Position numbers and translations under genes: made by a program
The notes under the pieces: generated by a model
Database searches by the model: none
Seen by the model: only the letters and a program-made list of their open reading frames with translations
What the model was told of the DNA's origin: nothing
Assembly (NCBI RefSeq): GCF_017873955.1
Contig: NZ_JAGGKS010000009.1
Span: 1 to 64,000, forward strand
Length of the DNA stretch: 64,000 nt
Reading direction: 5' to 3'
DNA from: Sedimentibacter acidaminivorans
GTDB lineage: Bacteria > Bacillota > Clostridia > Tissierellales > Sedimentibacteraceae
Shown here: piece after piece, positions 26,802 to 35,799 of the stretch
Numbering within the stretch: position 1 is the stretch's first letter
Layout: each line of letters starts with the position of its first letter

Positions 26802-29800
26802 TTAATCATTAATGAGTTTTGATTCGACCAATAAATTCTTGATGGCCTGTGCTGCTTCTGCATAGGTCAGATTTGATTTTGGTGAAATTGTTGTAGCCGT
26901 AGTTCCGTTAAAAACATGTGCTGACAATACTTCTTTCACATATGATTCTGCCCAAGGACTTACAGTTTCAAAGTCTTTATAATTCTGATAAAGATTTGAA
27001 TCATCTCCAGTAATCTTTGTCATCTTCATGGCTCTTTGGTACATGGTCATGGCTTCTTCTCTGCTTATAGATGCATTTGGTCTAAATGTACCATCTGTAT
27101 AGCCAGATACTATTTCATATTCATTGGCTATTAATATAGCTAAAGTCCTATCTCCACTAGAAGTCACATCTTTGAACTTATTCTCATAAATAGAGTCTTC
27201 TCTGTAAATTCCCAAAGCCCTAACAAGATATTCTGCGAAATCTGCTCTTGTTATGGCTTTATTGGGCTCAAATTTTTCAGGTTCAAAAATTACAAGTCTT
27301 GAGGCCATGTCATTTACCGATTCTTTCGACCAGTGGTTTTCTACTGACTCTACAATAACCTGGTTCCAGATAATCGAATAATTAGAATTTGTTAGAGAGT
27401 TTAGGGATGCAAACCACTTGCCATCTTTTTGGTACACTGTTGTAGGTACATGACTATAAGTACCGTCTTGGTTAAATACAACACCTGTTGTAACAGTTTT
27501 CGGGTCTACACCTTCCGGTATTTCCATAACTCTTTGAACATAATTGTTAAACTTACTGATAAACACTTCTCCAGTTGTACCATCCGCTTTTGTAGTCTTT
27601 GCAACAACCTCAAAAGATACTGGTGGAAAAACAATCTCTGAACCATTTGCTTTTGCGACGTCATTAAACTTCTCAACAACCGCTTCATCTAATGTAGTTA
27701 TTTGAACTTCTAATTTAATATCTACCAAGTTACTTTCTAAAACATCAAGATTTTTAGCGACAGAACTAATAGCGAATTCCTCTGCTGGAATCACATATTC
27801 AACCATATCTCGTTTAACAGAAACATTAAAACTGTTGTTTTCTAACTTTTTGATAATGTCACCTGTAAGTTCAACTTTAGCAATATCTGAAGTCGTATCT
27901 GTAACCGGCACTTGAATAGAATTTATAGCACCAGTTTTATTATTTTTAATTACTTCATCTACTTTGTCTTCTACGGTTTTATTATCTACCGTGATTGTAA
28001 CGATAGATTGACCGTTCTCAGATGTTTTTGTTTCTTTTCCTGCGTTTTGTTCTTCACCATTGACGATAACAATAACTGGTTCATCTTTGGGTGGTTGCGG
28101 TGTTACTGGTTCATTAGAAGAACTACCACTGCTACTACCTCCACCTGAAGAACCTCCACTGTTAGGTGGTGTGTAATTAGGTATATCCATTTTAAGGGGA
28201 TTACTTACATTTCCAACATCATCTTTTACAAGAATATAAATATCTTTTGCGCCTGCAGTTAATCCCGTTGGATTTGCAATTGTTGTCTCTGCTGTTGTAC
28301 AAGTAATTCCTGCGCCAGTCGTATTAATTATTGGAGCTGTTGCCCCGTCTGCTACCACTTCATAGTAATAAGTCCCTGTTTCGTCTGATGTAAACTTAAC
28401 GGTTCCTGTTGTATTACTTGTTCTACTTATAGCACCCGATGTTAAGATTGGTGATGTAATGTCTATTTGAACTTCCTTTGTCCACGCACCCGTTTGGGTT
28501 CCTGTATAGGTCCCTATTCCACCAAGTCCATAAGCGCTTCTAAAGTTATTGTTATCCGTATGAAGTAAAGAATCATCTAAATTTGTATCAGACCTCTCCA
28601 TTGTTATTGAAGTGAGGTTGTTGTTAAAAAATGTGCTTTCACCAATATCTTCTACACTATTAGGTATTGTGATTGACGTTAGTAGGTTGTCATCAAATGC
28701 GTTATAACCAATAACCGCAACCGATTCAGATATTACTATTGCTTCAAGTTTATTGCTTTTGAATGCCATATTACCTATATTAGTCACAGAATTAGGAAGT
28801 GCTACCGAGGTTAAATCGCTACCCTGGAAAGCTAAAGTTCCTATAGTAGTGATACCACTTTCTATAAACACATTTGTTATACCTAAATTAATTAATTTTT
28901 CTTTGTTCTCATCAATATTAAAATGAGCCATCTCCCCCGTTCCACTAAGAGTCAATACGTTACCATTAACATTTTCTGTAATATTATCACCCCAGGTTAT
29001 TCCTGTGGATACAGGTGGTACTGTCTTAGTCCAAGAACCATCTATATACTCATAAGTTCCAGCTACTTTACTTTCGCTAATATAAAAATCTTCAAATCCT
29101 ATGTTAGAGCCCATTGTAGACTCAACATTTTCATGCTCTTCATCAACTCTATTTATTGTAACATCTTGACCTATTGTTATGCTCGTCAATTCATTAGCCG
29201 TAAATGCATAACTATCTATCGTAGTAACCGAGTCTGGTATCGTTACTGATGTTAACTGATTATCCGCGAATACTGCTACGCCTAAACTAGTAACTGAGTT
29301 TGATATTGTCACCGTGTTTAACTTATTAGTTAAGAATGCCTCTGCACCTATAGTAGTAACCGAGTTTGGTATTGTTACTGAAGTTAAAGCGCTATCTACG
29401 AATGCACCTTCACCTATAGTAGTAACTGAGTCCGGAATCGTTATTGATGTTAACTTATTATCACGAAATGAATAGGCACCAATAGTAATAACTGAATCTC
29501 CTATTGTAGCTGAGGTTAAGTCGTCATTGCTATTAAATGCATAATCACCTATCGAAGTAACTGAGTTTGGTATTGTTACTGATGTTAACTTATTATTATG
29601 GAATGAATATTCGCCAATAGTAGTAACTGAATCTGGTATTTCTACTGATGTTAATTCATTATCATAAAATACATAATCACCTATTGAAGTTACTGAAGTT
29701 CCTATTGTTACAGAGGTTAAATCATTATATGAGAATGCATAATTGCCTATTGAAATAATTCCATTTCCAATTACTACTTCTTTAATTCCGTGAATTGATG

Positions 29801-31109
29801 TTAACTCATCATTATCACCACCAACAAAATCATTCATCGGACCGGTCCCACTTAAAGTTAACACGTTGCCGTCGATACTCTCTGTAATGTTGTCGCCCCA
29901 GGTTACTCCTGTGGTTGGTTTAACTACTAATAAATCTAATGCTGCTTGAATTTTAACTACTTCAGCATCTAATTCTTCTTGAGTATTTTCACTAGTTAAA
30001 GTTAAATTAACCGCACTCATTGAAGTAGTGTATGCACCCCAACTCTCTGAAGTATACTCTGTTTCTTCTAAAGCATTTGCTTCCGCTACTTTAGCATCGT
30101 AAGCTGTTGTGTCTACTGCACCTTCTTTTGTCCAAGAACCATTCGCATACTCATAAGTTCCAGCTGCGTTAGCTACACTGTCGTAGTAAATTTTAAATGA
30201 ATTCGCATACACCCCTAAAGAACTGCTTGTTATCACCACCGAGTCTGAGATTGTAATACTTGATAAATGGCTACCATAAAATGCGCTAGCACTAATACTC
30301 TCCATACTATCAGGTAGAATTATGCTAGTTAGATTATTGCTGTAAAAAGCTCCAGTTTCAATGTGCGTTACACTATCGCCAAATGTCACACTGGTTAAAT
30401 TGTTATCGAAAAAAGCACCAGCACCAATACTCGTAATTCCATCAGGTATTACTACACTGGTTAAATCACTATAAGCAAAAGCATTAGCTCCAATACTAGT
30501 TGCACTAGCAGGGATTACTACACTAATTAAATTATTGGTATGAAAAGCATTATTCCCTATAGTTGTAATACCATTACCAATAACAACCTCTTTAATGCCT
30601 AAATCTTTTAAAACTGATTTGTTATCGTTGCTACCGAAGTCATTCATCGGACCTGTACCAATTAGGGTTAAGGTATTACCACTAACACTTTCTGTAATGT
30701 CAGCTCCCCAGTTTATTCCTGTGTTTACTGGTGGTGCTACCTTGTATACCATAACTTCTTTTGTATTTGGTGTAAAATTAAATCCTGCTTTAGAAAACTC
30801 AAGTGTCACATTATCCCCGCTAGCTATAGTTATATTAGATATAGCAAATGAATATCCTTTCGTTCCATTAGTAGTTATAGAATCTAACGTCGCTCCTGTA
30901 AGGGTAACGTCAGTCATTGTTAGACCTATTTCCGTATTGTCAGTGTCAAATAGTACTACAATATCATCTGTTGTCATTATACCAGGTATACCGTTGCAGG
31001 AAATACTGCCAATAGTTACTTCCTTCACAGGTGTATCTGCGTATATCACCACAGGTATGCTTGTGACTAGTAATACTAATACTAATACTAAGGTATTAAT
31101 TTTCCTCAT
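26802..31109 (-). CDS. S-layer-anchored BspA-like leucine-rich repeat protein, large paralogue
   Basis: A ~1435-residue exported protein. The signal peptide is MRKINTLVLVLVLLV to VIYADT. An N-terminal ~100-residue beta domain precedes three modules, each opening with WGxxITExxxGNxLTLxGTG and continuing with LRR_5 repeats (IPDSVTTIGEYSFHNNKLTS type); the middle one has at least nine repeats. A FIVAR-like helical segment (NALEETEYTSESWGAY) separates the first two. An Ig-like domain, a Ser/Gly linker, a ~240-residue pre-SLH beta domain and three SLH domains follow, the last parts paralogous to the 3191-6400 protein. I use the ATG at 31109 (AAGGAG upstream, start of the signal peptide) rather than the one at 31229. 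Its promoter carries a two-copy LytTR-type repeat shared with the kinase gene at 32687. Confidence 0.9.
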   Translation of the reverse strand: MRKINTLVLVLVLLVTSIPVVIYADTPVKEVTIGSISCNGIPGIMTTDDIVVLFDTDNTEIGLTMTDVTLTGATLDSITTNGTKGYSFAISNITIASGDNVTLEFSKAGFNFTPNTKEVMVYKVAPPVNTGINWGADITESVSGNTLTLIGTGPMNDFGSNDNKSVLKDLGIKEVVIGNGITTIGNNAFHTNNLISVVIPASATSIGANAFAYSDLTSVVIPDGITSIGAGAFFDNNLTSVTFGDSVTHIETGAFYSNNLTSIILPDSMESISASAFYGSHLSSITISDSVVITSSSLGVYANSFKIYYDSVANAAGTYEYANGSWTKEGAVDTTAYDAKVAEANALEETEYTSESWGAYTTSMSAVNLTLTSENTQEELDAEVVKIQAALDLLVVKPTTGVTWGDNITESIDGNVLTLSGTGPMNDFVGGDNDELTSIHGIKEVVIGNGIISIGNYAFSYNDLTSVTIGTSVTSIGDYVFYDNELTSVEIPDSVTTIGEYSFHNNKLTSVTIPNSVTSIGDYAFNSNDDLTSATIGDSVITIGAYSFRDNKLTSITIPDSVTTIGEGAFVDSALTSVTIPNSVTTIGAEAFLTNKLNTVTISNSVTSLGVAVFADNQLTSVTIPDSVTTIDSYAFTANELTSITIGQDVTINRVDEEHENVESTMGSNIGFEDFYISESKVAGTYEYIDGSWTKTVPPVSTGITWGDNITENVNGNVLTLSGTGEMAHFNIDENKEKLINLGITNVFIESGITTIGTLAFQGSDLTSVALPNSVTNIGNMAFKSNKLEAIVISESVAVIGYNAFDDNLLTSITIPNSVEDIGESTFFNNNLTSITMERSDTNLDDSLLHTDNNNFRSAYGLGGIGTYTGTQTGAWTKEVQIDITSPILTSGAISRTSNTTGTVKFTSDETGTYYYEVVADGATAPIINTTGAGITCTTAETTIANPTGLTAGAKDIYILVKDDVGNVSNPLKMDIPNYTPPNSGGSSGGGSSSGSSSNEPVTPQPPKDEPVIVIVNGEEQNAGKETKTSENGQSIVTITVDNKTVEDKVDEVIKNNKTGAINSIQVPVTDTTSDIAKVELTGDIIKKLENNSFNVSVKRDMVEYVIPAEEFAISSVAKNLDVLESNLVDIKLEVQITTLDEAVVEKFNDVAKANGSEIVFPPVSFEVVAKTTKADGTTGEVFISKFNNYVQRVMEIPEGVDPKTVTTGVVFNQDGTYSHVPTTVYQKDGKWFASLNSLTNSNYSIIWNQVIVESVENHWSKESVNDMASRLVIFEPEKFEPNKAITRADFAEYLVRALGIYREDSIYENKFKDVTSSGDRTLAILIANEYEIVSGYTDGTFRPNASISREEAMTMYQRAMKMTKITGDDSNLYQNYKDFETVSPWAESYVKEVLSAHVFNGTTATTISPKSNLTYAEAAQAIKNLLVESKLIND

Positions 31110-31241
31110 TTTATTCTCCTTCTTTCGTGACCTATGCCACCTTTTCTGATTTAAATCAATTATGATTTTTTTGCACATATTAAATAAAATTACAATGTCC
31201 TTCAATTTACATATAATTATTCCTGCCATCCACTAACTTAA

Positions 31242-31312
31242 ATTCTACTCTATCACAGAAAAGTCATTTGTGCGGATTTTGGGGTAATTGCACTTATTTT
31301 AGGGGTAATTGC
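31242..31312 (-). promoter_or_regulatory. Promoter with two-copy LytTR-type operator (circuit B)
   Basis: On the minus strand GCAATTACCCC occurs at 31312-31302 and again at 31291-31281, a 21-bp period. The -10 TAGAAT is at 31247-31242, 33 bp after the second copy. No good -35 is seen, which suits an activator-dependent promoter. The 32708-32778 site has the same arrangement. Confidence 0.75.
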
Positions 31313-31322
31313 CTTTTTTTAT

Positions 31323-31357
31323 AAAAAAACGACTGAAAGTAATTACTAACAGTCGCT
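31323..31357 (-). terminator. Terminator of the AgrC-like kinase gene
   Basis: GCGACTG/CAGTCGT hairpin followed by seven Ts on the minus strand, just past the kinase stop codon. Confidence 0.85.
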
Positions 31358-31382
31358 TCAATGTATTTAATTATAGATAGGC

Positions 31383-32687
31383 TTAATTTCCATTGAGTAC
31401 AATTTGAGTGATAAATTTGCCCTTCGTTACGGAGAATCCCGCCGTACCATCGTAATATTCGGCAGTGTAAAGGATGCTCTTGGTACCTGTTCCACCGATT
31501 GTTTTTTGTGTTAAAGGTAGGTCACCATCAAAGGTGATGTCTGATAGACAGGTATTGACCACCTTAACCCGTAAACGGTGATCAAAATATTTAATGGTCA
31601 CGCTGATTTCTTTTGCATGATCCTCTGGAAGACGAAGGCATCCTTCTAGAGCATTTTCTAAAACATTACCAAGGACACATGTAAGATCAATATTATCAAT
31701 GCCAATATTTTCTGGAATATTTACTTGGAACTCAGTTTTTATGTTTTCACTCTCTGCTTTATTGGCATAAAAATTCAAAATACTATTGGCAATAGGATTC
31801 AAACAAAATGTATTGGCATGATGGCCATCTAACCCCTCATCAAAACTGATAATATAAGTCCTTAGTTTATCCATATCGCCACTTTGCATAAGTCCCATAA
31901 TCACAGCATTATGGTGGTGCATATCATGTCTTTGCTGAAAAGCTAGTGCTGCAGCGGACTTTTGTCTAGCTAATTCTGATTCCCACAATTTTTCCTGTTG
32001 GGCCATAAGTAATTGACGTTTTTCAAGTGCGTACTTTTCAACAATGGCACTTGCCTGTATATACAGAAGATAGTATACGGCTAAAAACAACAGATAAACG
32101 GTCAAAATAATGAATCTGGACCAATTATCACGATTCCAATACCAATAAGGCGTAGGATAATAGAGGATCATAATTTGAATGATTAAAAAAATTAGAGGTA
32201 CTAAGGTAGCTGCTCGCCATTCCTTATCTAAAGTCTCTACAAGCCTTCTAAAACGTCTTCTTATGAATTTATATAAGAGAGTGGAAATAATGACATATAT
32301 CAACAATCGAATCAAAATAAGTTCAGCGACAAAAGCACTACCCGCCACATGGCTAGCCAAACTGTCACCAACATAACCAATGGCTACATATATGTTAACA
32401 AAAGTAAGAAAACTAAAAAGTGATACAAAAAAAGGGTCGTCTGAACAAATCAAAAACCAAGAAAGCTCTATTCCCAGAATAAATAAGATGGCAATACTGC
32501 TTACAAAATTAGTACCCTGCATAAAAATTAAATAAGAAAGAATGCATATGCCACACAACATCACTGTAAATCCAGTTATAATTCGTCTTTTGACCGGCTT
32601 TTTGAAAAGCATAAGAGAAGACGACATGAGGGTAAAACCAATAACGGATTGAAAAAAAGAAATAAAAAGTAACACATTGTACAACAT
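31383..32687 (-). CDS. AgrC/VirS-like GHKL sensor kinase
   Basis: 434 residues. Six membrane helices fill the first ~210 residues, as in AgrC. Then come a helical region with the probable phospho-acceptor His in FQQRHDMHHHNAVI (~253) and a GHKL (HATPase_c_5) domain with GNVLENALEGC and GGTGTKSI. AgrC-like kinases usually sense cyclic peptide pheromones made by AgrB/AgrD; neither is encoded here, so the signal may be made elsewhere or be different. GGAGG precedes the ATG. The gene lies 97 bp downstream of its LytTR partner but has its own promoter with two operator repeats, suggesting positive autoregulation separate from the regulator gene. Confidence 0.88.
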   Translation of the reverse strand: MLYNVLLFISFFQSVIGFTLMSSSLMLFKKPVKRRIITGFTVMLCGICILSYLIFMQGTNFVSSIAILFILGIELSWFLICSDDPFFVSLFSFLTFVNIYVAIGYVGDSLASHVAGSAFVAELILIRLLIYVIISTLLYKFIRRRFRRLVETLDKEWRAATLVPLIFLIIQIMILYYPTPYWYWNRDNWSRFIILTVYLLFLAVYYLLYIQASAIVEKYALEKRQLLMAQQEKLWESELARQKSAAALAFQQRHDMHHHNAVIMGLMQSGDMDKLRTYIISFDEGLDGHHANTFCLNPIANSILNFYANKAESENIKTEFQVNIPENIGIDNIDLTCVLGNVLENALEGCLRLPEDHAKEISVTIKYFDHRLRVKVVNTCLSDITFDGDLPLTQKTIGGTGTKSILYTAEYYDGTAGFSVTKGKFITQIVLNGN

Positions 32688-32707
32688 ATTCGCTTCCTCC
32701 TTTCTTT

Positions 32708-32778
32708 ATTCTAGCCTAGCATAAAATGATGCAAAAAAACTTTTTTGGGGTATTTGCCATCTATTTTGGGGCATTTGC
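32708..32778 (-). promoter_or_regulatory. Promoter with two-copy LytTR-type operator (circuit B)
   Basis: On the minus strand GCAAATGCCCC (32778-32768) and GCAAATACCCC (32757-32747) repeat with a 21-bp period. The -10 TAGAAT is at 32713-32708, 33 bp after the second copy, exactly as at 31242-31312. It lies between the regulator stop and the kinase start. Confidence 0.75.
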
Positions 32779-32784
32779 CTTTAT

Positions 32785-33516
32785 TTATACCTCTGTAGAC
32801 ATTTGAAAACTAAGAAACGCTTCTTTAAGTTTTTTATAAGCACGATAAGGATAAGTTAAGTGTTCTCCTGAATCAAAAATGATGGTATCCTTCCTGATCT
32901 GTCGAATATGTTTCAAATTCAAATTTATAGAAACACCACATCTTACGAAAAATTTTGCCGGTAATAACAGGTCAAAAAGTTCAGTTGCTGTCATACGCAC
33001 CATAATTTTCTCCCCTGTGATTGTATGAATGGTCTGGTAATTATTTCTACCCGTTTCAGTATAAACAACATCTCTTAAAAAAATCCGCACAATCCCCTCA
33101 GATGTTTTGAGTGTAATCATGTGACGACGTTCAACCTTTAATCGTTTTAAAACCTTGTCTAAAGCCGAGATAATATTACTTTCTGTATAGGGTTTAATGA
33201 GATAGTTTGCAGCATCCACTTCAAAAGCATCAATCGCGTGATCTCTGGAGCTGGTAACAAATATAATTTCTCCCTTGTCATCAATCTGGCGCAGTTCACG
33301 TGCAGCATCTGTACCAAGCATACCCGCCATGTAAACATCTAATAGAAATATGTCAAAACTCCCGTTCTTCTCCACGTAAGACAACAACTCTAAGGGCGCA
33401 GAAAAAGTAACTATTTGAATATCATATTGCGGTTTTTTTTGTATGTACTTCGCAAGAAAATCATGAGCACGCTCAAGTTCCTGCAGCTCATCATCACAGA
33501 TTGCAATTTTGATCAT
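32785..33516 (-). CDS. AgrA-like LytTR response regulator
   Basis: 243 residues. The receiver has ICDDE near the start, the phospho-acceptor Asp in IFLLDVYMAGMLG (~59) and Lys in YLIKPYTES (~108). The LytTR DNA-binding domain (~135-238) includes RDVVYTETGRNNYQTIHT and FVRCGVSINLNLKHI. It heads a two-gene unit with the AgrC-like kinase. The repeats GCAAWTRCCCC upstream of the kinase and of the 26802-31109 surface gene differ from the GTTCAC repeats near the other LytTR system, so the two regulators probably have distinct specificities. I saw no such repeat before this gene itself. Confidence 0.9.
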   Translation of the reverse strand: MIKIAICDDELQELERAHDFLAKYIQKKPQYDIQIVTFSAPLELLSYVEKNGSFDIFLLDVYMAGMLGTDAARELRQIDDKGEIIFVTSSRDHAIDAFEVDAANYLIKPYTESNIISALDKVLKRLKVERRHMITLKTSEGIVRIFLRDVVYTETGRNNYQTIHTITGEKIMVRMTATELFDLLLPAKFFVRCGVSINLNLKHIRQIRKDTIIFDSGEHLTYPYRAYKKLKEAFLSFQMSTEV

Positions 33517-33676
33517 AAATACACCTTCACTTCGTTAATTTCTTATATCCCTACATTTCACATCCAAAAGCCAAGCCTAACGATAATTTCATCTTTTAGT
33601 TCCTTATTGCGATAATTCGCAATATCCGTCTTAAACATAAAAAGCTTGGTTTTTAGCGGTATATGGGCAGATATGA

Positions 33677-35035
33677 TTAGTCTTTTTTGTATAGTGCTAC
33701 TATAGTCTCCACATGCGGTGTCATTGGAAACATATCTACACATTGTACCTTTTCAACTTTGTACCCACTATTTAAAAAGAACGGCAAGTCTTTTTCTAAA
33801 GATGTTGGTTTACATGAAATGTATATAAATGTGTCCGGTTTATAGTCTATAATTTTCTGTATTGCTTTTGGATGTATTCCTTCTCTTGGTGGATCTAGTA
33901 CTATTATATCCGGTTTGTCATTTAGTTCATCAATTTTTGCTAATACATCTCCAGCAATGAATGTGCAGTTGTCTAGATTATTAAGTTTTGCATTTTCATT
34001 TGCTTTTTCTACTGCTTCTTCAACTATTTCTATACCTATAACTTTTTTTGCTGTTGGTGCTAAAATTTGACCTATTGTTCCTGTTCCTGAGTATAAGTCA
34101 AATATTGTTTTATCCTTTGTTCCTCCTATGAAATCTCTTACTATTGAATATAATTTTTCTGCTCCTAGTGAGTTTGTTTGGAAAAAAGAATATGATGAAA
34201 TATTGAAATGAAGCCCTAGTAGTTCTTCGACTATTTTATCTTCTCCATATAAAACTTTCATCTCATCAGCTCTTGCTACATCTGCTACCCCATCGTATTT
34301 TGAATGAGCTATGCATTTTACTATTCCTTTTAGGTTCATACTCATTATTAAATCTACGAATTCTTTTTCATTTAATATACTTTGAGTAGTTGTAACTAAA
34401 TTTATGAGTATTTCTTCTGTTTTTACTGTTTTTCTAACAATTAAATAACGTAAAAAACCTATATTTGTTGTTTTATGGTAGAAAGTTTGGCTATTTCCTT
34501 GGAAATAGTCTAATATTGTACATAATATTTGTCTAAAATCCTCGTCTACTATAGAACATTCACCTGTATTTATTATGCTGTGAAAGCTATTACTTTTATG
34601 CATTCCTAGTGATAGTGGCCCGTCTTTTATTTCATCACCAAAAGAAAATTCCATCTTATTTCTATACTCTGTTTTTTTAGGGCTTTCTACAATTGGTAGA
34701 AATTCGTAATCATTTGTCAAAACATTGCCTAATATTGATTTGACCTGATTTGATTTTATTTCAAGCTGTTTTTCATAAGGGACATTTTGATATGAACAAC
34801 CGCCACAATCATAAAAATGCTTACAGTTCGAATCTTGCTCATATTCTGCTTTTTCAATTACTTCTAATGTCCTTGCTTCTATAACGCCATGTCTTATTTT
34901 TGATATTCTTGCACTGATTTTTTGACATGGCAATCCACCTTTGACTACTACTTTTTTGCCATTATATGTTGATACACCCTTATTTGGAAATTTTATATCA
35001 TCTATATTAACTTCAATTATATCGCCTTTTTTCAT
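33677..35035 (-). CDS. rlmD: 23S rRNA (uracil-5-)-methyltransferase RlmD/TrmA family
   Basis: A ~452-residue SAM-dependent m5U methyltransferase. A TRAM domain occupies residues 1-60. The Fe-S cluster cysteines appear as CKHFYDCGGCSY (~73-84) and GECSIV (~160). The Rossmann core has FDLYSGTGTIGQ (~310), and the catalytic loop ISCKPTSLEKDL carries the nucleophilic Cys (~405). The C-terminal HVETIVAL segment ends the domain. It methylates a uridine of 23S rRNA (or tRNA in TrmA-like members); the exact site cannot be told from sequence. I start at 35035, where AGGAG lies 7 nt upstream; the ATG at 35137 would overlap the thioesterase gene and adds a non-conserved extension. Confidence 0.9.
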   Translation of the reverse strand: MKKGDIIEVNIDDIKFPNKGVSTYNGKKVVVKGGLPCQKISARISKIRHGVIEARTLEVIEKAEYEQDSNCKHFYDCGGCSYQNVPYEKQLEIKSNQVKSILGNVLTNDYEFLPIVESPKKTEYRNKMEFSFGDEIKDGPLSLGMHKSNSFHSIINTGECSIVDEDFRQILCTILDYFQGNSQTFYHKTTNIGFLRYLIVRKTVKTEEILINLVTTTQSILNEKEFVDLIMSMNLKGIVKCIAHSKYDGVADVARADEMKVLYGEDKIVEELLGLHFNISSYSFFQTNSLGAEKLYSIVRDFIGGTKDKTIFDLYSGTGTIGQILAPTAKKVIGIEIVEEAVEKANENAKLNNLDNCTFIAGDVLAKIDELNDKPDIIVLDPPREGIHPKAIQKIIDYKPDTFIYISCKPTSLEKDLPFFLNSGYKVEKVQCVDMFPMTPHVETIVALYKKD

Positions 35036-35126
35036 TTGTTCTCCTGTTTTGATTGATTTTATATTTAACACGCATTTCCATGCTTCGTTTACAATTTTAA
35101 TATGATAAAACTCATTGTAAAAATTT

Positions 35127-35630
35127 TTATATTTCAACTTCTACTGGTGCAGCTGTTAAATCTTCTATGACTAAAGATTCTTCTCCACCTGTATCTTTTG
35201 TGATTTTATTAATATTTATCTTTACATATTTTGCATAGCCGATTGCTGCAGTAGTTCCATCTTCTAGAATGATTTCTCCCGTTCCTTCAAATAACAATCT
35301 GGAGTTCCTTGTAATCCTTCCTACTGCCTTAACAGGTTTGTCTAATGGAACTGGTTTTTTGTATTTGATATTAAGTTCTACAGTTACTCCCCATGCATCA
35401 GGTTCTGTAATCATAATTGCTCTACCAATTATTTCGTCTAATATTGCTGATATTACTCCACCGTGCATTCTGTCTGGATAGCTTTGATGTACACTTGAAG
35501 GGGTTGAAAACGACATAAGTTCACCATTTTCAAGTTCATAAAATTTAGTATTTAATGAATCTTTATTTTCTATTCCACAAACAAAACAGTCTTTGCTTAC
35601 ATGTTGTTTTTTATTTACTTTATATTTCAT
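35127..35630 (-). CDS. PaaI-family hotdog-fold thioesterase
   Basis: 167 residues. A hotdog-fold domain contains HGGVISAILDEIIGRAI, the usual PaaI/YigI-type helix with its HGG turn, followed by TVELNIKYKKPVPLDKPVKAVG and a strand-rich end (residues 50-145). The N-terminus holds CFVCGIEN, a Cys pair sometimes seen in this branch. It probably hydrolyses an acyl-CoA thioester in the cytoplasm; the substrate is unknown. It precedes the RNA methyltransferase by 91 bp and may share its transcript. Confidence 0.82.
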   Translation of the reverse strand: MKYKVNKKQHVSKDCFVCGIENKDSLNTKFYELENGELMSFSTPSSVHQSYPDRMHGGVISAILDEIIGRAIMITEPDAWGVTVELNIKYKKPVPLDKPVKAVGRITRNSRLLFEGTGEIILEDGTTAAIGYAKYVKININKITKDTGGEESLVIEDLTAAPVEVEI

Positions 35631-35799
35631 TTAATATACCTCTTCTATGTTTATTGAAATTTGTTAGTATTTATTTGATGTTAATATAATACATTAATCT
35701 TGTTTATTAGTCAATAAATAGGAAGTTATTAAGAATGAATAAGAAAATCGACACAAACAATATATTACTCATTGCTTATGTCGAACTATTAAATCTAGT

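Noticed and set aside
26802-31109. CRISPR-like periodic repeats
   Set aside because: The ~69-bp periodicity is coding: it gives ~23-residue leucine-rich repeats with third-position variation and no fixed repeat-spacer structure.
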